Assembly (NCBI GenBank): GCA_022264855.1
Contig: JABYQU010000023.1
Location: 62,001 to 126,000, forward strand
DNA: 64,000 bases
Origin: Lenzites betulinus
Taxonomy: Eukaryota; Basidiomycota; Agaricomycetes; Polyporales; Polyporaceae
Reading direction: 5' to 3'
Below the pieces are notes generated by a model. It was not told the origin of the DNA, searched no databases, and was given only the letters and a program-made list of their open reading frames with translations. Shown here piece after piece: positions 13,346 to 24,027 of this stretch (position 1 is its first letter; each line of letters starts with the position of its first letter). The position numbers were made by a program, and so were the translations under genes.

Positions 13346-15234
13346 CAAATACGGTCCCCCAGCGCGTCACGCGGGGGTATGAGCGGTAGCAGGGAGATGC
13401 CGGGGACGAGCTCTCGCGCGAAATCGAGCTTGCCCCGAGAGAGCGCATCGGCGACAGTATTGAGTTCGCCGGCGATGTGCTGGACGCGGATGTCCATGGG
13501 AGCGGCCAGCATGATGTCGACCGCGCTGATCAGGATGCGATTGTAGACTGGGGTGGCGCGCAAGGAGTTGAAGATGGCGACGGTGTTGGAGTTGTCACAA
13601 AGGATCGCCAGACGCTTCACGGAGCGTCCTGCGGACCGCCAGGAAAAAACGTGGTGTATAGCGGCGCAGACCGCCAGAGCTTCGAAGAAGAAAATGGTGT
13701 TGGCCGGTGCGTCGTTCGGGAGTTCGCAATGAAAGCCAAGGCGAAGCCACGGGAAATACATCCCGAGCCCACGGCCGGAAGCGTCTGTGAGGGCGAACTC
13801 ATCTTGCAGTGCAAGGGGGTCCAAATCACTGGGTGCCCACGCGTTGCTTGCGAGGAAATGAATGCGCGGGGCGTCCAAGACATGGCGTCTCAACCAGCGG
13901 AGGTCTCGAGTGATGGCTGCGTTGACGTAAATGCCAGCGTGCTTGTCCGACTTCCCCGCCATTTTCTCGTAGATGTTGGAGAGGGAGGGTTTGAGTAGGG
14001 GGAAGACGTTGAAAGACCAATTGGCGTAGCCGGTGAATGCTTGAAAAGCGGCCAACGAACGACGACGATTTCCTGGCGACAAGTCACAGAAATCGTCGAT
14101 GGCCTGGAGGAGGCGCGCACGACCGTCTTCCGGTAGCGTGACCGACATTGCGTTGGGGTCGACCTGGAACCCGATGATAGGGAGGAGGAGCCCGTGGAGC
14201 TGCTTGTGAGGTTCATGCGGGAGGCCGATTTCATCCCAGAGCGAGAGGAGGCGGGCCTGAGGAGTGGGCAAGTACCGCGCGTAAGGGGCGTACCACTGGA
14301 CGTCGCCGAGGACGGCGAAACCGAAATCGTCATCGACATAGTTATGTTTGTCGACGACGCCGGCGTGGTGTTCAGCGATCCAGCTGACAAGGGCATCGAA
14401 AGCTGCCCAGACCTTCAGCGAGCCCCTGCCACCGAAAAGGTTGCATCTATCGACGTGGCGCTGGCCGTCTATAGTGACCACCTGGCGTATCTGCCAGTAC
14501 GGAGAGACGGGCATGCGTCGATAAGCTTGGGACACGTCGGATTTCCACAGGATGAGCTGGGTGTCGCCATGCGCGGCGCGGAAACGTCGCAGCGACTCGC
14601 CAAGAGCCGGTATGCCGTCGAGGACGGCGCCTTTGATGGACTCTGGCCGGATCATGGAGTTCAGTGAGAACGAGCCCGCGCTCTGGTCGTTAACAAGCCT
14701 GAGCTTATCGGAGTGGGGCTTGGGGACGACGTGGACGGGCATGCAATACATTCCGGGGAGAAGTTCGGATCCGAACGACTCAGAGTATCGACCAAGGGAG
14801 ATTTCCTCGTCCCGCTGATCGCGCAGGAACTGAGCAGCGCGATCGTCCTGCGGAGGAGGGCGATGTTCGTCCCAGGTGTCTGGGTAAGAAGAGGGCTTTG
14901 CATCTGCGTAGGGCCAAAACCCGTTGCGGAGCGCGCGTACGACTGACAAGACAAAGGGCTGGTTTGGGTGGTCGTGGAGGAGCTCGGCGAAACGGTCGAC
15001 GCGGATTGGGGAGACGATGGCGAACAAATGAGGGTTTTGGAGTAGGGTGTTGTTGACGATGGGGTCATCGAGGACGTCTTTCGGAACGTCTGGCACAGGC
15101 TCGTGAGTGAGCGACACGTCGCGGAAAGTCTTCACGGGCGGCGCCGCGTCATCCCACACGAAAGAGCGTAGGAAACGCGGTTGCGCGCAGGTCTCAGGTT
15201 TGTTTCGCGGCCTTTCGACAGTCGGACTCAACAT
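13345..15234 (-). CDS. Ngaro reverse transcriptase-RNase H
   Basis: Copies the element RNA into DNA. The RT active site is YVDDDFG (at about 14340-14320), preceded by KPHSDKLRLVNDQSAGSFS and LILWKSDVSQAYRRMP, the fingers and first catalytic Asp. The RNase H part shows ALTDASGRGLGMYF, the Glu in FFFEALAV, LCDNSNTVAIF and the end NTVADALSRGK. I took ATG 15234 as a plausible start because it lies within the last 41 bases of gag, giving 629 aa. The same frame stays open upstream to 16383 through the gag gene, so synthesis as a gag fusion after frameshifting cannot be excluded. The stop at 13345-13347 overlaps the recombinase start. Confidence 0.9.
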   Translation of the reverse strand: MLSPTVERPRNKPETCAQPRFLRSFVWDDAAPPVKTFRDVSLTHEPVPDVPKDVLDDPIVNNTLLQNPHLFAIVSPIRVDRFAELLHDHPNQPFVLSVVRALRNGFWPYADAKPSSYPDTWDEHRPPPQDDRAAQFLRDQRDEEISLGRYSESFGSELLPGMYCMPVHVVPKPHSDKLRLVNDQSAGSFSLNSMIRPESIKGAVLDGIPALGESLRRFRAAHGDTQLILWKSDVSQAYRRMPVSPYWQIRQVVTIDGQRHVDRCNLFGGRGSLKVWAAFDALVSWIAEHHAGVVDKHNYVDDDFGFAVLGDVQWYAPYARYLPTPQARLLSLWDEIGLPHEPHKQLHGLLLPIIGFQVDPNAMSVTLPEDGRARLLQAIDDFCDLSPGNRRRSLAAFQAFTGYANWSFNVFPLLKPSLSNIYEKMAGKSDKHAGIYVNAAITRDLRWLRRHVLDAPRIHFLASNAWAPSDLDPLALQDEFALTDASGRGLGMYFPWLRLGFHCELPNDAPANTIFFFEALAVCAAIHHVFSWRSAGRSVKRLAILCDNSNTVAIFNSLRATPVYNRILISAVDIMLAAPMDIRVQHIAGELNTVADALSRGKLDFARELVPGISLLPLIPPRDALGDRI

Positions 15235-16393
15235 GTCCGTCGCCGCCGCATCCCGAGCAAATGTGCCGGAAACGACACTTGCTGGCGTGATTGTTGCAAG
15301 TGCCCGCGTTGTACTTTCTACACGGGTCCTTTTGGCAGGACGATCCGGCTGTGCGCGAACCTCCAGGCTTCGAGTGCGTGCTCGCTTCGGAGCGATAGAC
15401 ATTCGCTCCGCAAGCGTCGATGAATTGTATCTTGAGGTCGCTGAATTCGCTGAAGTCCGTGAGTAAGAAACGTCGGGAGCTACCCGCGCGCTTCCGGACG
15501 GCCCGGTCGAAGTCGAGCACCCGTCCGTGGACCGGCACCGCGAGGGCTCCAAAGAGGCCAATGATGTATTCTCCGTACGCGTCCAGTTCGTCGCGCCTAT
15601 GGGGGAACGCGAACGTGACCGCGAGAGAGGCGCGTTTCCACGCGAATACCCAGTCGCCGAAGCTGCTAACCTTTTTAGCAACGACGGGCGCCCGGAACGT
15701 GAACTCGAGTTCTCCGACGCGCTCGGAGATCTTGTCATCGGGCGCTGATGTGTATCGTCCCGCGAAGACGTGGTCGAGGTCGATCGGTCGGCCGGCGAGA
15801 ACGTTGGTCCACTCGCTCTCCGGGAATTCGGGTGCCGATGCCGACGCGGCGACGTGTCTCTTGGCAAGCGTGAGGTCTTCGCCATAGAGTCGTATGAGCT
15901 CGAGCGTGCGCGTGACATGGGGGTGTAGTTGCGTTCCGAGGAGGAACTCCGTGGCCGCCCAAGCGTAGTGTGCCGGGTTCGGCCGCGTGCGCTTGCGAGG
16001 TGATTCTTCCACATCAGAGCTTGAGTCGGAAGACCGACCTTGGAAAGACGAGCGTGAAGGCTCGGGCGTGGCCGTTCCTCTCGTGCCCTGGCCCGGCCCC
16101 TCGGCGACTCCCCCTGACTCCTCGTTGTCTCCGTCTCCTGATGCGGGGACCGGCTGTCTCCGTTGGTCGACTTCATCAAGGATGGCGAGGTAGGATTGGA
16201 TGGTGGTGTCGTCACCAGCGTCTCCGCTGTGTTGGTCCTCGGCGTGTACGAGCTGAGTCGAGACAGTAAAGACCGCCCTCGCCTTGCTGATGACTCCGGC
16301 TCGGTAGTCTTCGACAGCCTTTGTGCAGATGTCGAGGATCCTCTGGTTATCGCCCTGGGGCGTGTCCCCCGTCGGCGTGGCATCTCCGGGCAT
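15194..16393 (-). CDS. Ngaro gag-like protein with zinc knuckle
   Basis: First ORF of the element, 399 aa from ATG 16393 just inside repeat A1 to TGA at 15194-15196. The N-terminal third is acidic and Ser/Pro-rich. The middle contains a conserved-looking block (TRTLELIRLYGEDLTLAKRH, then AWKRASLAVTFAFPHRRDEL) that resembles the core of fungal DIRS/Ngaro gag proteins. The C terminus has two Zn-binding signatures: a CCCH-like set within CRKYNAGTCNNHASKCRFRH, followed by a CCHC knuckle (C-x2-C-x4-H-x4-C) at CSGCGGDGHVESDC. It probably packages element RNA. The frame is intact. Confidence 0.85.
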   Translation of the reverse strand: MPGDATPTGDTPQGDNQRILDICTKAVEDYRAGVISKARAVFTVSTQLVHAEDQHSGDAGDDTTIQSYLAILDEVDQRRQPVPASGDGDNEESGGVAEGPGQGTRGTATPEPSRSSFQGRSSDSSSDVEESPRKRTRPNPAHYAWAATEFLLGTQLHPHVTRTLELIRLYGEDLTLAKRHVAASASAPEFPESEWTNVLAGRPIDLDHVFAGRYTSAPDDKISERVGELEFTFRAPVVAKKVSSFGDWVFAWKRASLAVTFAFPHRRDELDAYGEYIIGLFGALAVPVHGRVLDFDRAVRKRAGSSRRFLLTDFSEFSDLKIQFIDACGANVYRSEASTHSKPGGSRTAGSSCQKDPCRKYNAGTCNNHASKCRFRHICSGCGGDGHVESDCRKAAKQT

Positions 16394-16399
16394 AAAAAC

Positions 16400-16731
16400 C
16401 CGCACTGGCAGCGACGAGGAGAAAAGAGAGTACTAATGTAAGTACGGAACGCCCGCGCGAGGGACGGGCAACGCTTACCTGGCAGCGACGAGGAGAAAAG
16501 AGGATGGAGACTCTTTTTTCTCGGCTGGCCAGGTAGGGCCCTCTGCGCGGCACAAACGCCGGATACGGCGCCCGGAAAGGGAATCCGGGTGCGGCTCGCT
16601 GCCGTGGGCGCGAGACGGCGGAGGTAGTTAGGCCGGCGCCCGGGCGATGCCCAGGCGCGGTTCGCTGCCGAGCGCGGCGCGAGACGTATGCCACTCCGAT
16701 TCGACTTGTGTAAATATTCCTTTAAACTCGA
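16400..16731. repeat. Ngaro split repeat A1 (outer 5' copy)
   Basis: Outer 5' end of the element in coding orientation, repeated at 11707-12038. It must contain or border the promoter for the element RNA because gag starts 7 bp inside it. The flanking host DNA begins after 16731. Confidence 0.9.
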
Positions 16732-18724
16732 TTAAACTAAACGCCACTCACACAAGTATATAGTACGAAATACCTACCTCCGAAAGGCGATAAAGGCCGT
16801 AGTGATATGGCCGTACACCATCCGAATGAAGTAAGCACAACCTAAGTGTGGTGAGTCGGACAATGATAGATGAACGCGGGAGCAGAGGCGGTCCGTGGCA
16901 ACGGCTAAAGTTAGTATATATATAGCGGTTTGTGGTCCTGTATCATACTCAACGGATGGTCATGGCTTTCGATGTATGTTGATCAAAGGGACGGATCTGA
17001 CCTTTGGCTGCGGCGTCAGGCACTCAGGGTTCTGTGGCCGAAGTAGATTTAGCAACAAAGCTTGACGGCCCATCTCAGGAGTATCTTTCGTAGTCAGGCC
17101 CATGCATAGTTGCAGTGGTGGATGAGGGGAGATTTAATTATCTGCGTGCTGAAGCTTGCAGCACTGACATCCCTCGCCACCTGAAGAGCGTTCTAATAGC
17201 GCGGTCCGCGATGACGTCGTTCCACATGCTGTGTTTACTGCATACAACGGAGACGAGTCCGGAGGGGTGGAACGAGGTTGGGACCAGGGCCTCTCAAAGT
17301 CCGTTGGCGCCACGGGCGGTTTGGCATGGCATAGCATATCCTTGTGCTGTGCTTCGTCATGAGAAGATACCTTACCTGACGTGGGCAAGCGCGTCAGCAC
17401 AGACAGGGCCTTGTTGTTTATACGACGCACGTAAGACAAATTGACCTCATCGAGGGATTCGGTTCACAGCTTCGTGACATGAAGCCGATGTTGACGTTCA
17501 TGCAAGTCATCGCGCTGGCGATTTGTTCTGACATGCGGCCATTTATAGTTAACGGATTGTTTTTAGCATGAGCTTTACGCTAAAAGCTACTGGCAGATCA
17601 TTCGCAGGGCCGGAATATCTGCGATGGTGGGGTTCATTTCAGGGAAAAATAACATTTAGCTAAATGAACTCGGATGGGAATACCTGGGGTGGTCATGATA
17701 ACGACGCTGGAGCTCCATATACATTGGCGTGGAGGTTGTCATTGGATGACGACGTGCGATTTTGAAAGTACACCGCTACTCCCGTTACCACTGACGGAAT
17801 GCATGTGCTCCATAGGATGGAGGTTAAGCATACCATCGGGGAGCCAGGCTGAAGAGGGTGGAGCCGCCGAGTGAGCGAGAGGTTCAGTACAACTTGAACG
17901 GTGTTCTCGAGATATCTCAGGCCTGCCACTTGCGGAAAGCTACGGACCATACGCAAGAATCGGCGGAGATGAACGGTACAGCTCGGTCTTCTCGGGTGGG
18001 AAGGACCGTCGAGTACGCGCACCTGAGCTTCGCTAGCCATACGAGTATGCCCTGAGCACCCAACCAAGTACTTCTTCGACCTTTCCCGCCCGCTGGCGCT
18101 GTCCTGGAGACCTCAGCTGACGAGCAGAGGGCCGCACTCCCGGAGAGCGCGTCCAGTCCGAGCGAGTGCCTCTTCATCCTACGAGTTCCATCGGAGAATT
18201 CACGGCATTCCAGAACGCAGAGCATGGCAAGAATAGCGCGCACACATAGTACAGTGAGACCCCGCGGGGCCAGGTCTCGTAAGAGCAGGGCAGGCGAGGC
18301 GAGCGTCGTCGAGGGAGATGGCAGGAGAGTGAGCGAAAGGGGTCACTTGACGCGAGCGCAGGGTCGCGTGCAGGCACACGCGCGCGCGACGTGACACACC
18401 GCGCGAGCGTCTTGCCGCGTCTTGCTCTCGCACTTCATTCTCGTGCTCCCTCCTCCGCGCTCGAGATGGCCAGCAGCGCGCGCGAGACACCGCGCCGCCC
18501 TCCGTGCCACGCGCTCCTGGGTCTGATAGAAGACTGGAGGCTGACACGTTAGGCTCGCAGCGGCCCTGGAGTGGATGCATCCGAGCCTTCCTCGCCGGTG
18601 GATGCGCGCTGCTTTGGCGTGAATAGGATGCAGGACCGCGTATTTAATGGACGGCACTTGCAGGGATGGCAGACAGGCCTTCGAGTTGGCAAAATCAGCC
18701 CCGGTACCTCTAGTCTTCTGTGCG
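16732..18724. other. Intergenic, no supported gene
   Basis: About 2 kb between the retrotransposon and the GH5 gene. There is a short TATATATATA run near 16915. The last few hundred bases before the GH5 start are GC- and CA-rich and probably hold its promoter. I find no family signature on either strand. Confidence 0.4.
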
Positions 18725-20789
18725 ATGCGATCCTTGCTGGCCGTCGGTGTCCTGGCTGCGTCTTGCCTGCAGAAGGCGGCGGCTGCAGCCTCCGGAAAGA
18801 TCTATGGTGTCAACTTGGGCGGTTGGTGAGTGCTCATGAGACACCCGTAGGGCCCGGAGATTAATTTGTACCTCGTTTACAGGCTAGTCTTGGAGCCATG
18901 GATGCTTCCAGCTGGTAAGTTACTTACCTCAAGAAACTCATTCAGAGGCTTATCGAGTCACGCCTACTCGCGCAGAATGGGCTGCCATGGGCGGCGAGTC
19001 ATGCAACACATGCTCAGACTGCATCGCGTCGGAATTGTGAGTGGATACAGCGCGTGGTTCTGAATCGTCAGATTTACGCCTTGATCATGTAGCGCTTTCG
19101 CCCAAGCATTCCCCAAGACTGTAGACCAGCTCTTCGACAAGCACTGGTGTGTACTGGACGTTGGGTGGAGAGTATGCCGGTTGCTGAGAGATACATAGGT
19201 CAACATGGTTCACCCAAGATGACGTGAACCAGCTTCGCGCTGCGGGCATCAACACCGCGCGTGTCCCGGTATGTTGGTAAACTAATCCTATAATCACCAA
19301 ACTTACAACCTTATAATGAAGCTCGGGTACTGGATCGTGGAAAGTCTCGTTGATCGCAAGACGGAGTTCTACCCCCGCGGAGGGCTGAAGCAGCTGGTAG
19401 GTCTTCAGTGGACCTGCATGCGGCATATGCACCAATCACGTCGCATACTTTACAGCGAAGAGGGCTGCAGATGCTCAAGGATGCAGGGATCCAGGCCATC
19501 TTGGATCACCATGGACCTCCCGGTGTACAAACTGCAGAGCAGTCGTTTACCGGCCACTGCACCACTGACGTCGAGTTCTATGTACGTTTTTAACCCTTGT
19601 TTCCTGTCCTGCGTTATACTGAGGTCGGCTGTTTAGACGGAGCACAACTACCATCGCGCATTGGTGTGGACCGCTGTCATGACTACCCTCTCGCATCTGG
19701 ACCCTGCCTTCGCCTCTGTCTTTGCTATCGAGGCAGTGAACGAGCCTATCATGGATGCAACGCAGACTCCTGGTTACGGAGACTGTAAGTGGTTGTATAT
19801 CTAGCACTGTGCGACCCTCTGACCACTGTTCCGCAGTCCAAAAGAACTTCGTTCAAGTGATTCGTGCCGTAGAACTTACCCTTGGGATCCCGGTTCCGGG
19901 ACTGTCGCTTGATGTGCGGATCCACACATCCAATTTCACTGCCGCTCTGAGCGCAACAGCAAGCACGAGCAACTTGTTCAACCAGGAGGTCACGTCTGCG
20001 CTCATCGACGCCATTCCAATTCTTGTGGAGCTTGGCTTTGAGCTCAGCCTCGGGTCGATATTCAACTTCAACATGGCAACATCGGCGCTGCGCAACACTC
20101 GGCAGCCTCTGGAAGCAACGTGAGATCGTAGTTTCGTATAAGCGAGCATGTGCTTATTGGCTTTCCCAGTTTCATGGACGTCAATTGGCAGTTCAACAGC
20201 CCGGCCAACCCGGCCGATGCGAAGATTGGGCCGCAAGTCTACGACAATCATCTCTACTATAGCTTCGGGGTAGGCTACTCATGTCACTATGACTTTGATG
20301 TCTGCTGACATCGCCGCAGGGCGTTGCCGATGCTAACCCGGACGCCTACCTGACGAGCATCTGCAATCTCATGCGTGTTCAAAACGATGCTGCCGTCGGC
20401 GACAGCCCGCTGGTGTTCGGTGAATGGGGCTTGCCAACCCAATTTACCGCCACGGACGACTTCTTGTTCAAGTGGGCCGATGCTCAGAAACTCGCATATA
20501 GCCAGGGTGCAGGATGGCTCGTGAGTACTTCGAAGTTATCTATAAATCGCCCGGCCCTGACAGTCAGCAGTTCTGGAATTTTAAGGTCGAGATCTCGGAA
20601 CAGGCTGGAGACTTGGCGCGACAATGGTAGGCACATATCTCTTTGCAGTCGCCCTCAAGTCCAGCGTATTAACGGCAATTACATAGGTCATATCTTGAGG
20701 GCGTAAAGCGGGGATTCTTAACGAAGGACCCCTCTAAGGTCAATGACCCCAACGTATGCGCGCCGTATGTGAACGCAACCAGTTCGTAA
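18725..20789 (+). CDS. Secreted GH5 glucanase (exo-beta-1,3-glucanase type)
   Basis: A glycoside hydrolase family 5 enzyme of the fungal Exg1-like group, acting on beta-1,3-glucan in the wall or medium. ATG 18725 opens a signal peptide (MRSLLAVGVLAASCLQKAAA) followed by KIYGVNLGGWLVLEPWM, the conserved family start. Further blocks are GINTARVPLGYWIVES, the acid/base Glu in FAIEAVNEPIMDATQTPGYG and the nucleophile Glu in LVFGEWGLPTQFT. DHHGPPGVQTAEQSFTG corresponds to the conserved HGAPGSQ-type loop. About ten short introns, for example 18826-18882, 18915-18975 and one beginning after 19600, restore the frame between blocks. The protein ends VNATSS at TAA 20787-20789. The Cys-rich stretch ESCNTCSDCIASE near residue 50 is unusual for short GH5 enzymes and may form local disulfides. 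Confidence 0.92.
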
Positions 20790-21221
20790 CGCTTGGAGTG
20801 GCAAAGCGTCTTCGGTAGTCCCATTCTCACTGATGTGTCCTAAGAGTTGCGATTGTTTTATATCATTTGTTCTGGACGCTGCAGGGGCTCGGACGCCGTG
20901 CTCATCCAGCGAGGCACAGCGGGATCCAGAAAAGGAAGGTGAGTTACCCGAATTGTGTGTTGTGCCCGCCTCTTCGCTTCCCAGCGGGAGGTTGACATCG
21001 AGGTTGACTGGGGGAAGGGGTATATAAGGCGCGTCGCGGTTCGTTTTCAACCAGTTCCCCTTCTTCCCCCTTCCACTACCCATTTACGCTCTCCAGACCC
21101 AGGCGGTTTTTGCTCTCGTCGCTTTCATCGCTTTCATTCCACGACTGCGTCGTACACATTTTTACTTCACACACCCTACGCAGCGCGCATACAGTCCCCT
21201 TCCCTCCGAGACGCATATACC
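20790..21221. other. Promoter and 5' UTR of the His-rich protein gene
   Basis: An intergenic stretch between two genes on the same strand. It holds a clear TATA box (annotated separately) and a pyrimidine-rich leader between about 21050 and 21200. Confidence 0.6.
21021..21027 (+). promoter_or_regulatory. TATA box for the His-rich secreted protein gene
   Basis: TATATAA follows a G-rich segment and lies about 195 bp upstream of ATG 21222. A CT-rich leader begins about 35 bp downstream, where transcription would be expected to start. Confidence 0.6.
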
Positions 21222-23847
21222 ATGGTCGTCCTTACTCCCCGCTTCACCGTTCTCGCCGCACTGTCGTCCATCGCAGCGCTTTCTCTCGTACCCTCACCAG
21301 CCGACGCTGCAGCGATCCAAGCTCAGTATCGGCCCGCGGATGGCCAGTCTCTCGCTGCCCGACACTCCTCCCATGGGCAAGCCGCCGACGTAACTGACAG
21401 TGGTAAGCACGCTGGCTCAGCAGCAACCAAGGTCAAGCAGGCGTCGCAGAAGGTGGCTGCCGAGAAACCTCAGCGTCACGCGAAGCCGGTCGTGCCCCTT
21501 CCCGAGCGGATGGCCCAGAAGAGCGGCGAGACGACGTCGGCGAAGAAGGTCGCTGGTAATGGGGAGCATTCGGACTCCAAGAAGTCGAAGGATGAGAAGT
21601 CCAAGGTACGCGCGATTTGCATACTACATCACACCACTCAGCTCACACCGAGGTAGCGCGCCACCTGGGACGCGGATCCTATCTCGCGAATGGAACGACT
21701 ATTCATCAGTCGGCAAGACCTTCATTCCCGCGGACTCGCCAGGAGACATCACCACGACCACCACGACCACGATGAGGTCGTCGTGACCGGCAACAACGAC
21801 GACGTTCACGTGCACCAGCGTTCTCTCGGCCGGGTTGCTCGAGCGCCTCACGACGATGACGGCCGTGTACTTGTCGAGGGCCACGACGACCACGTCCACG
21901 TGCACGATGAGCACGGCGACGATGAGCACGACCGCGTCATCATCAAAGGCGACGACGACCATGTCCACGTCCACCGTTCTCCCTCTCCTCGCCACCACCA
22001 CGATGACGACCATGAGAAAGTCGTGGTCACAGGGGATCACGACAATGTCCACGTCCATCGGTCCCCTGAGCCCGCTCCCCGTCATGACCGTCACGATCAC
22101 GACAAGGTTGTGGTCACAGGGGACCATGACCACGTCAACGTTCATGAACGCTCTTTCGCTCCTCGTCACCACCGCGAGGTCATCATCTCAGGGGACCACG
22201 AACATGTTCACGTCGGCCGATCTCCGGAACCCCGTCACCACCACGACATGGATAAAATCGTAGTCACCGGCGACCACGACCATGTCGATGTACACAGGAG
22301 GAACACGCGGCCCTCTGTCGTGATATCTGGCAACCAAGGAGATACGTACCTTGTCCATCACACTCCCCCCTCAAATACTGGGAGTGTTCTTGGTATGGAT
22401 CTTAACCTGAACCTTCGTCGGGACGCTGTTGCGGATGGCGTGCCAGGGTCGATAGACATAATTGTAAGTCACTTCAGGCGTGGTAGTGCAGTCGCTATCT
22501 TTCTCTGCACAGTATACGGTGGGCGCAGGGCTGATATATTATTCTCAGAGCCAGGTAGCGAACTCGACGGTCGGGCAGCGAATCGCCTCCTTGGTGTTGG
22601 CTCAAGCCGACAATTCGACGGCTAGCGACAACTCGACGGCCACTCCCTTCGTTCTCAATGCGTCAGGTACAGATGGGACCCAGATGTACATGGTTCCTAT
22701 GTCACCTTCCGATGACGACGCTTCTTCCCCGTCGGCTGCAATCGCGTCGGATCCTGGCTCCCCGACATATATCAAGGTTGCTTTGCAAACGCCCGTCTTC
22801 AACCAGACCACTGCGACGCTTGAGCCATTTTGCGCAACGTTCGATCCCAACCCAATGAGTCCAACCCCGCTGACCATGGAAGGATGCACGAACGGCGTAG
22901 CTGGTGATCAGCACAAGAGTCAAGCGTTTGCGTACGAACCTGCTACGGGCGTTCTCCGCCCGATGTGGTACGAGACCCAGGGCGATGGGGCCGAAGACGA
23001 TTCGAGCTCTACAGTCCCCACAGATGCCGCTGCGGACGGCACAGGATCCGACGATGAAGATCCCGACGATGGTGAAGGATCCGACGATGGAGAGGGTAAC
23101 CTAGGTACTCCGAGCGAAGGAGCCAATGCGACGACAGTCGATCCGACCACGCCCGCCAGTAACAAGATTGTGAACGTCACTAGCTTTGAGCAAGAGGCAT
23201 TGAACAAGCAGTACGGCGATGCCACGCGTCCGCCGACCCGACTTGCTTCTGCTCAGTCATTCGCTGCTGACGCGCCACAGGGTGGCCAAGCTGTCACGTT
23301 GAAGTTCACTCCGACTCCTCCTGAGCTTGTACCAAAGGAGAAACCCGCGACTCAATCTTCGAGTACCGACTCTGGGGCCTCTACGGTCATTTCGTCTGCG
23401 GCTACTTCTGCGGCTTCATCGACCGACTCTGCGGCCCTTTCCACAGTGTCTGACTCTGCCACAGCACCTACTAGTACGTCAACGACTATGGACGACACGA
23501 CTACCGCGACTGCGACGACTGCGGTGGCTGCTCTGGACGTAACAGCTTCGGCAACTTCTAGCGTGTCTTCTGTTCTCGTATCTGCCACTACATCATCGTC
23601 CGACGTGTCCGACGCGACCACTAGCGTTTCACAATCGACGGCTAGCGCCTCTGCGACTACTTCTCCTGCTTTCGAGGTCAAGGTCTACAATCCTTATGCG
23701 GAAGCTCTGGGCTCGGACACAAGTTCATCCTCGGCGACAATGACGTCCTTCGCTACTAGCTCCTCAGCAACCTCTACGATGACGCCCGTCAGCACCGCGC
23801 CATACGAGTGGATGTTCAAGCAGGGGTCCCTTGCGGACCTTGAGTGA
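21222..23847 (+). CDS. Secreted protein with His/Asp-rich tandem repeats and Ser/Thr-rich tail
   Basis: I do not recognise a named family. Three exons (21222-21605, 21657-22463, 22513-23847) join in phase 0 and give 841 aa. Residues 1-25 form a signal peptide (RFTVLAALSSIAALSLVPSP core). A Lys/Ser-rich segment follows. Exon 2 then encodes seven imperfect repeats of about 25 residues with the core VVVTGDHDHVHVH, separated by RSPEPRHHHD-type linkers, plus one degenerate copy. His and Asp at alternate positions suggest metal binding on beta-strands. Exon 3 has a moderately conserved-looking domain with Asn-x-Ser/Thr sites and three Cys (ANSTVGQRIASLVLAQ ... EPFCATFDPNP ... MEGCTNGV), an Asp/Glu-rich block and a long Ser/Thr/Ala-rich tail, as in O-mannosylated wall proteins. 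I infer a secreted or wall-linked metal-binding protein. Confidence 0.78.
21774..22311 (+). repeat. Coding repeats for His/Asp-rich motif (about 72-87 bp units)
   Basis: Seven recognisable copies of a unit coding for (K/R)VVVTGDHDHVHVH plus a linker containing RSPEP and HHHD. DNA similarity between units is visible in the recurring GACCACGTCCACGT-like string. Unit lengths vary, mainly in the linker. Confidence 0.85.
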
Positions 23848-24027
23848 GGGCGTTGATAATGTGGTTGTTCCCTGTGTAACGGGCCCCCGTCTGCGGCTGG
23901 ATAATATATCCTTCGTTGATTAAACCGTCTATCGCGTGCCAAACACTGCTGTTCGCCCGGTACCGAGCTCTGCTTGATTCGAGTGAATCTTCGTTGTGAG
24001 CGTTTGTGACAGCGTACCTGAACGTGA

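Larger units (their letters stand above)
11499..16731 (-). mobile_element. Ngaro-like tyrosine-recombinase retrotransposon, apparently complete
   Basis: A 5.2-kb element read on the minus strand. It carries gag, reverse transcriptase-RNase H and tyrosine recombinase frames, all open. In coding orientation the layout is A1 (16731-16400), ORFs, B1 (12186-12039), A2 (12038-11707), spacer, B2 (11646-11499). This split direct repeat order is the hallmark of the Ngaro/PAT branch of the DIRS order and differs from the inverted termini of DIRS1. No DAM-type methyltransferase domain is present, which favours Ngaro over PAT or DIRS1. The A copies differ at only two positions in 332 bp that I could see (near 11871 and 11952), and the B copies look identical, so insertion was recent. 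There is no integrase or LTR; such elements integrate through a circular intermediate with the recombinase and usually leave no target duplication. Confidence 0.9.

Noticed and set aside
13345..16383. A single 1012-codon frame covering RT and running through the gag region
   Set aside because: The upstream third has only low-complexity Arg/Ser-rich content and overlaps a gag frame with zinc motifs. It looks like a GC-rich overlapping open frame, so only the part from 15234 was called RT.
21774..22311. Regular repeats that could suggest a CRISPR array or satellite
   Set aside because: The repeats are in frame, vary in length and code for a His/Asp motif within a secreted protein; the host is a eukaryote.
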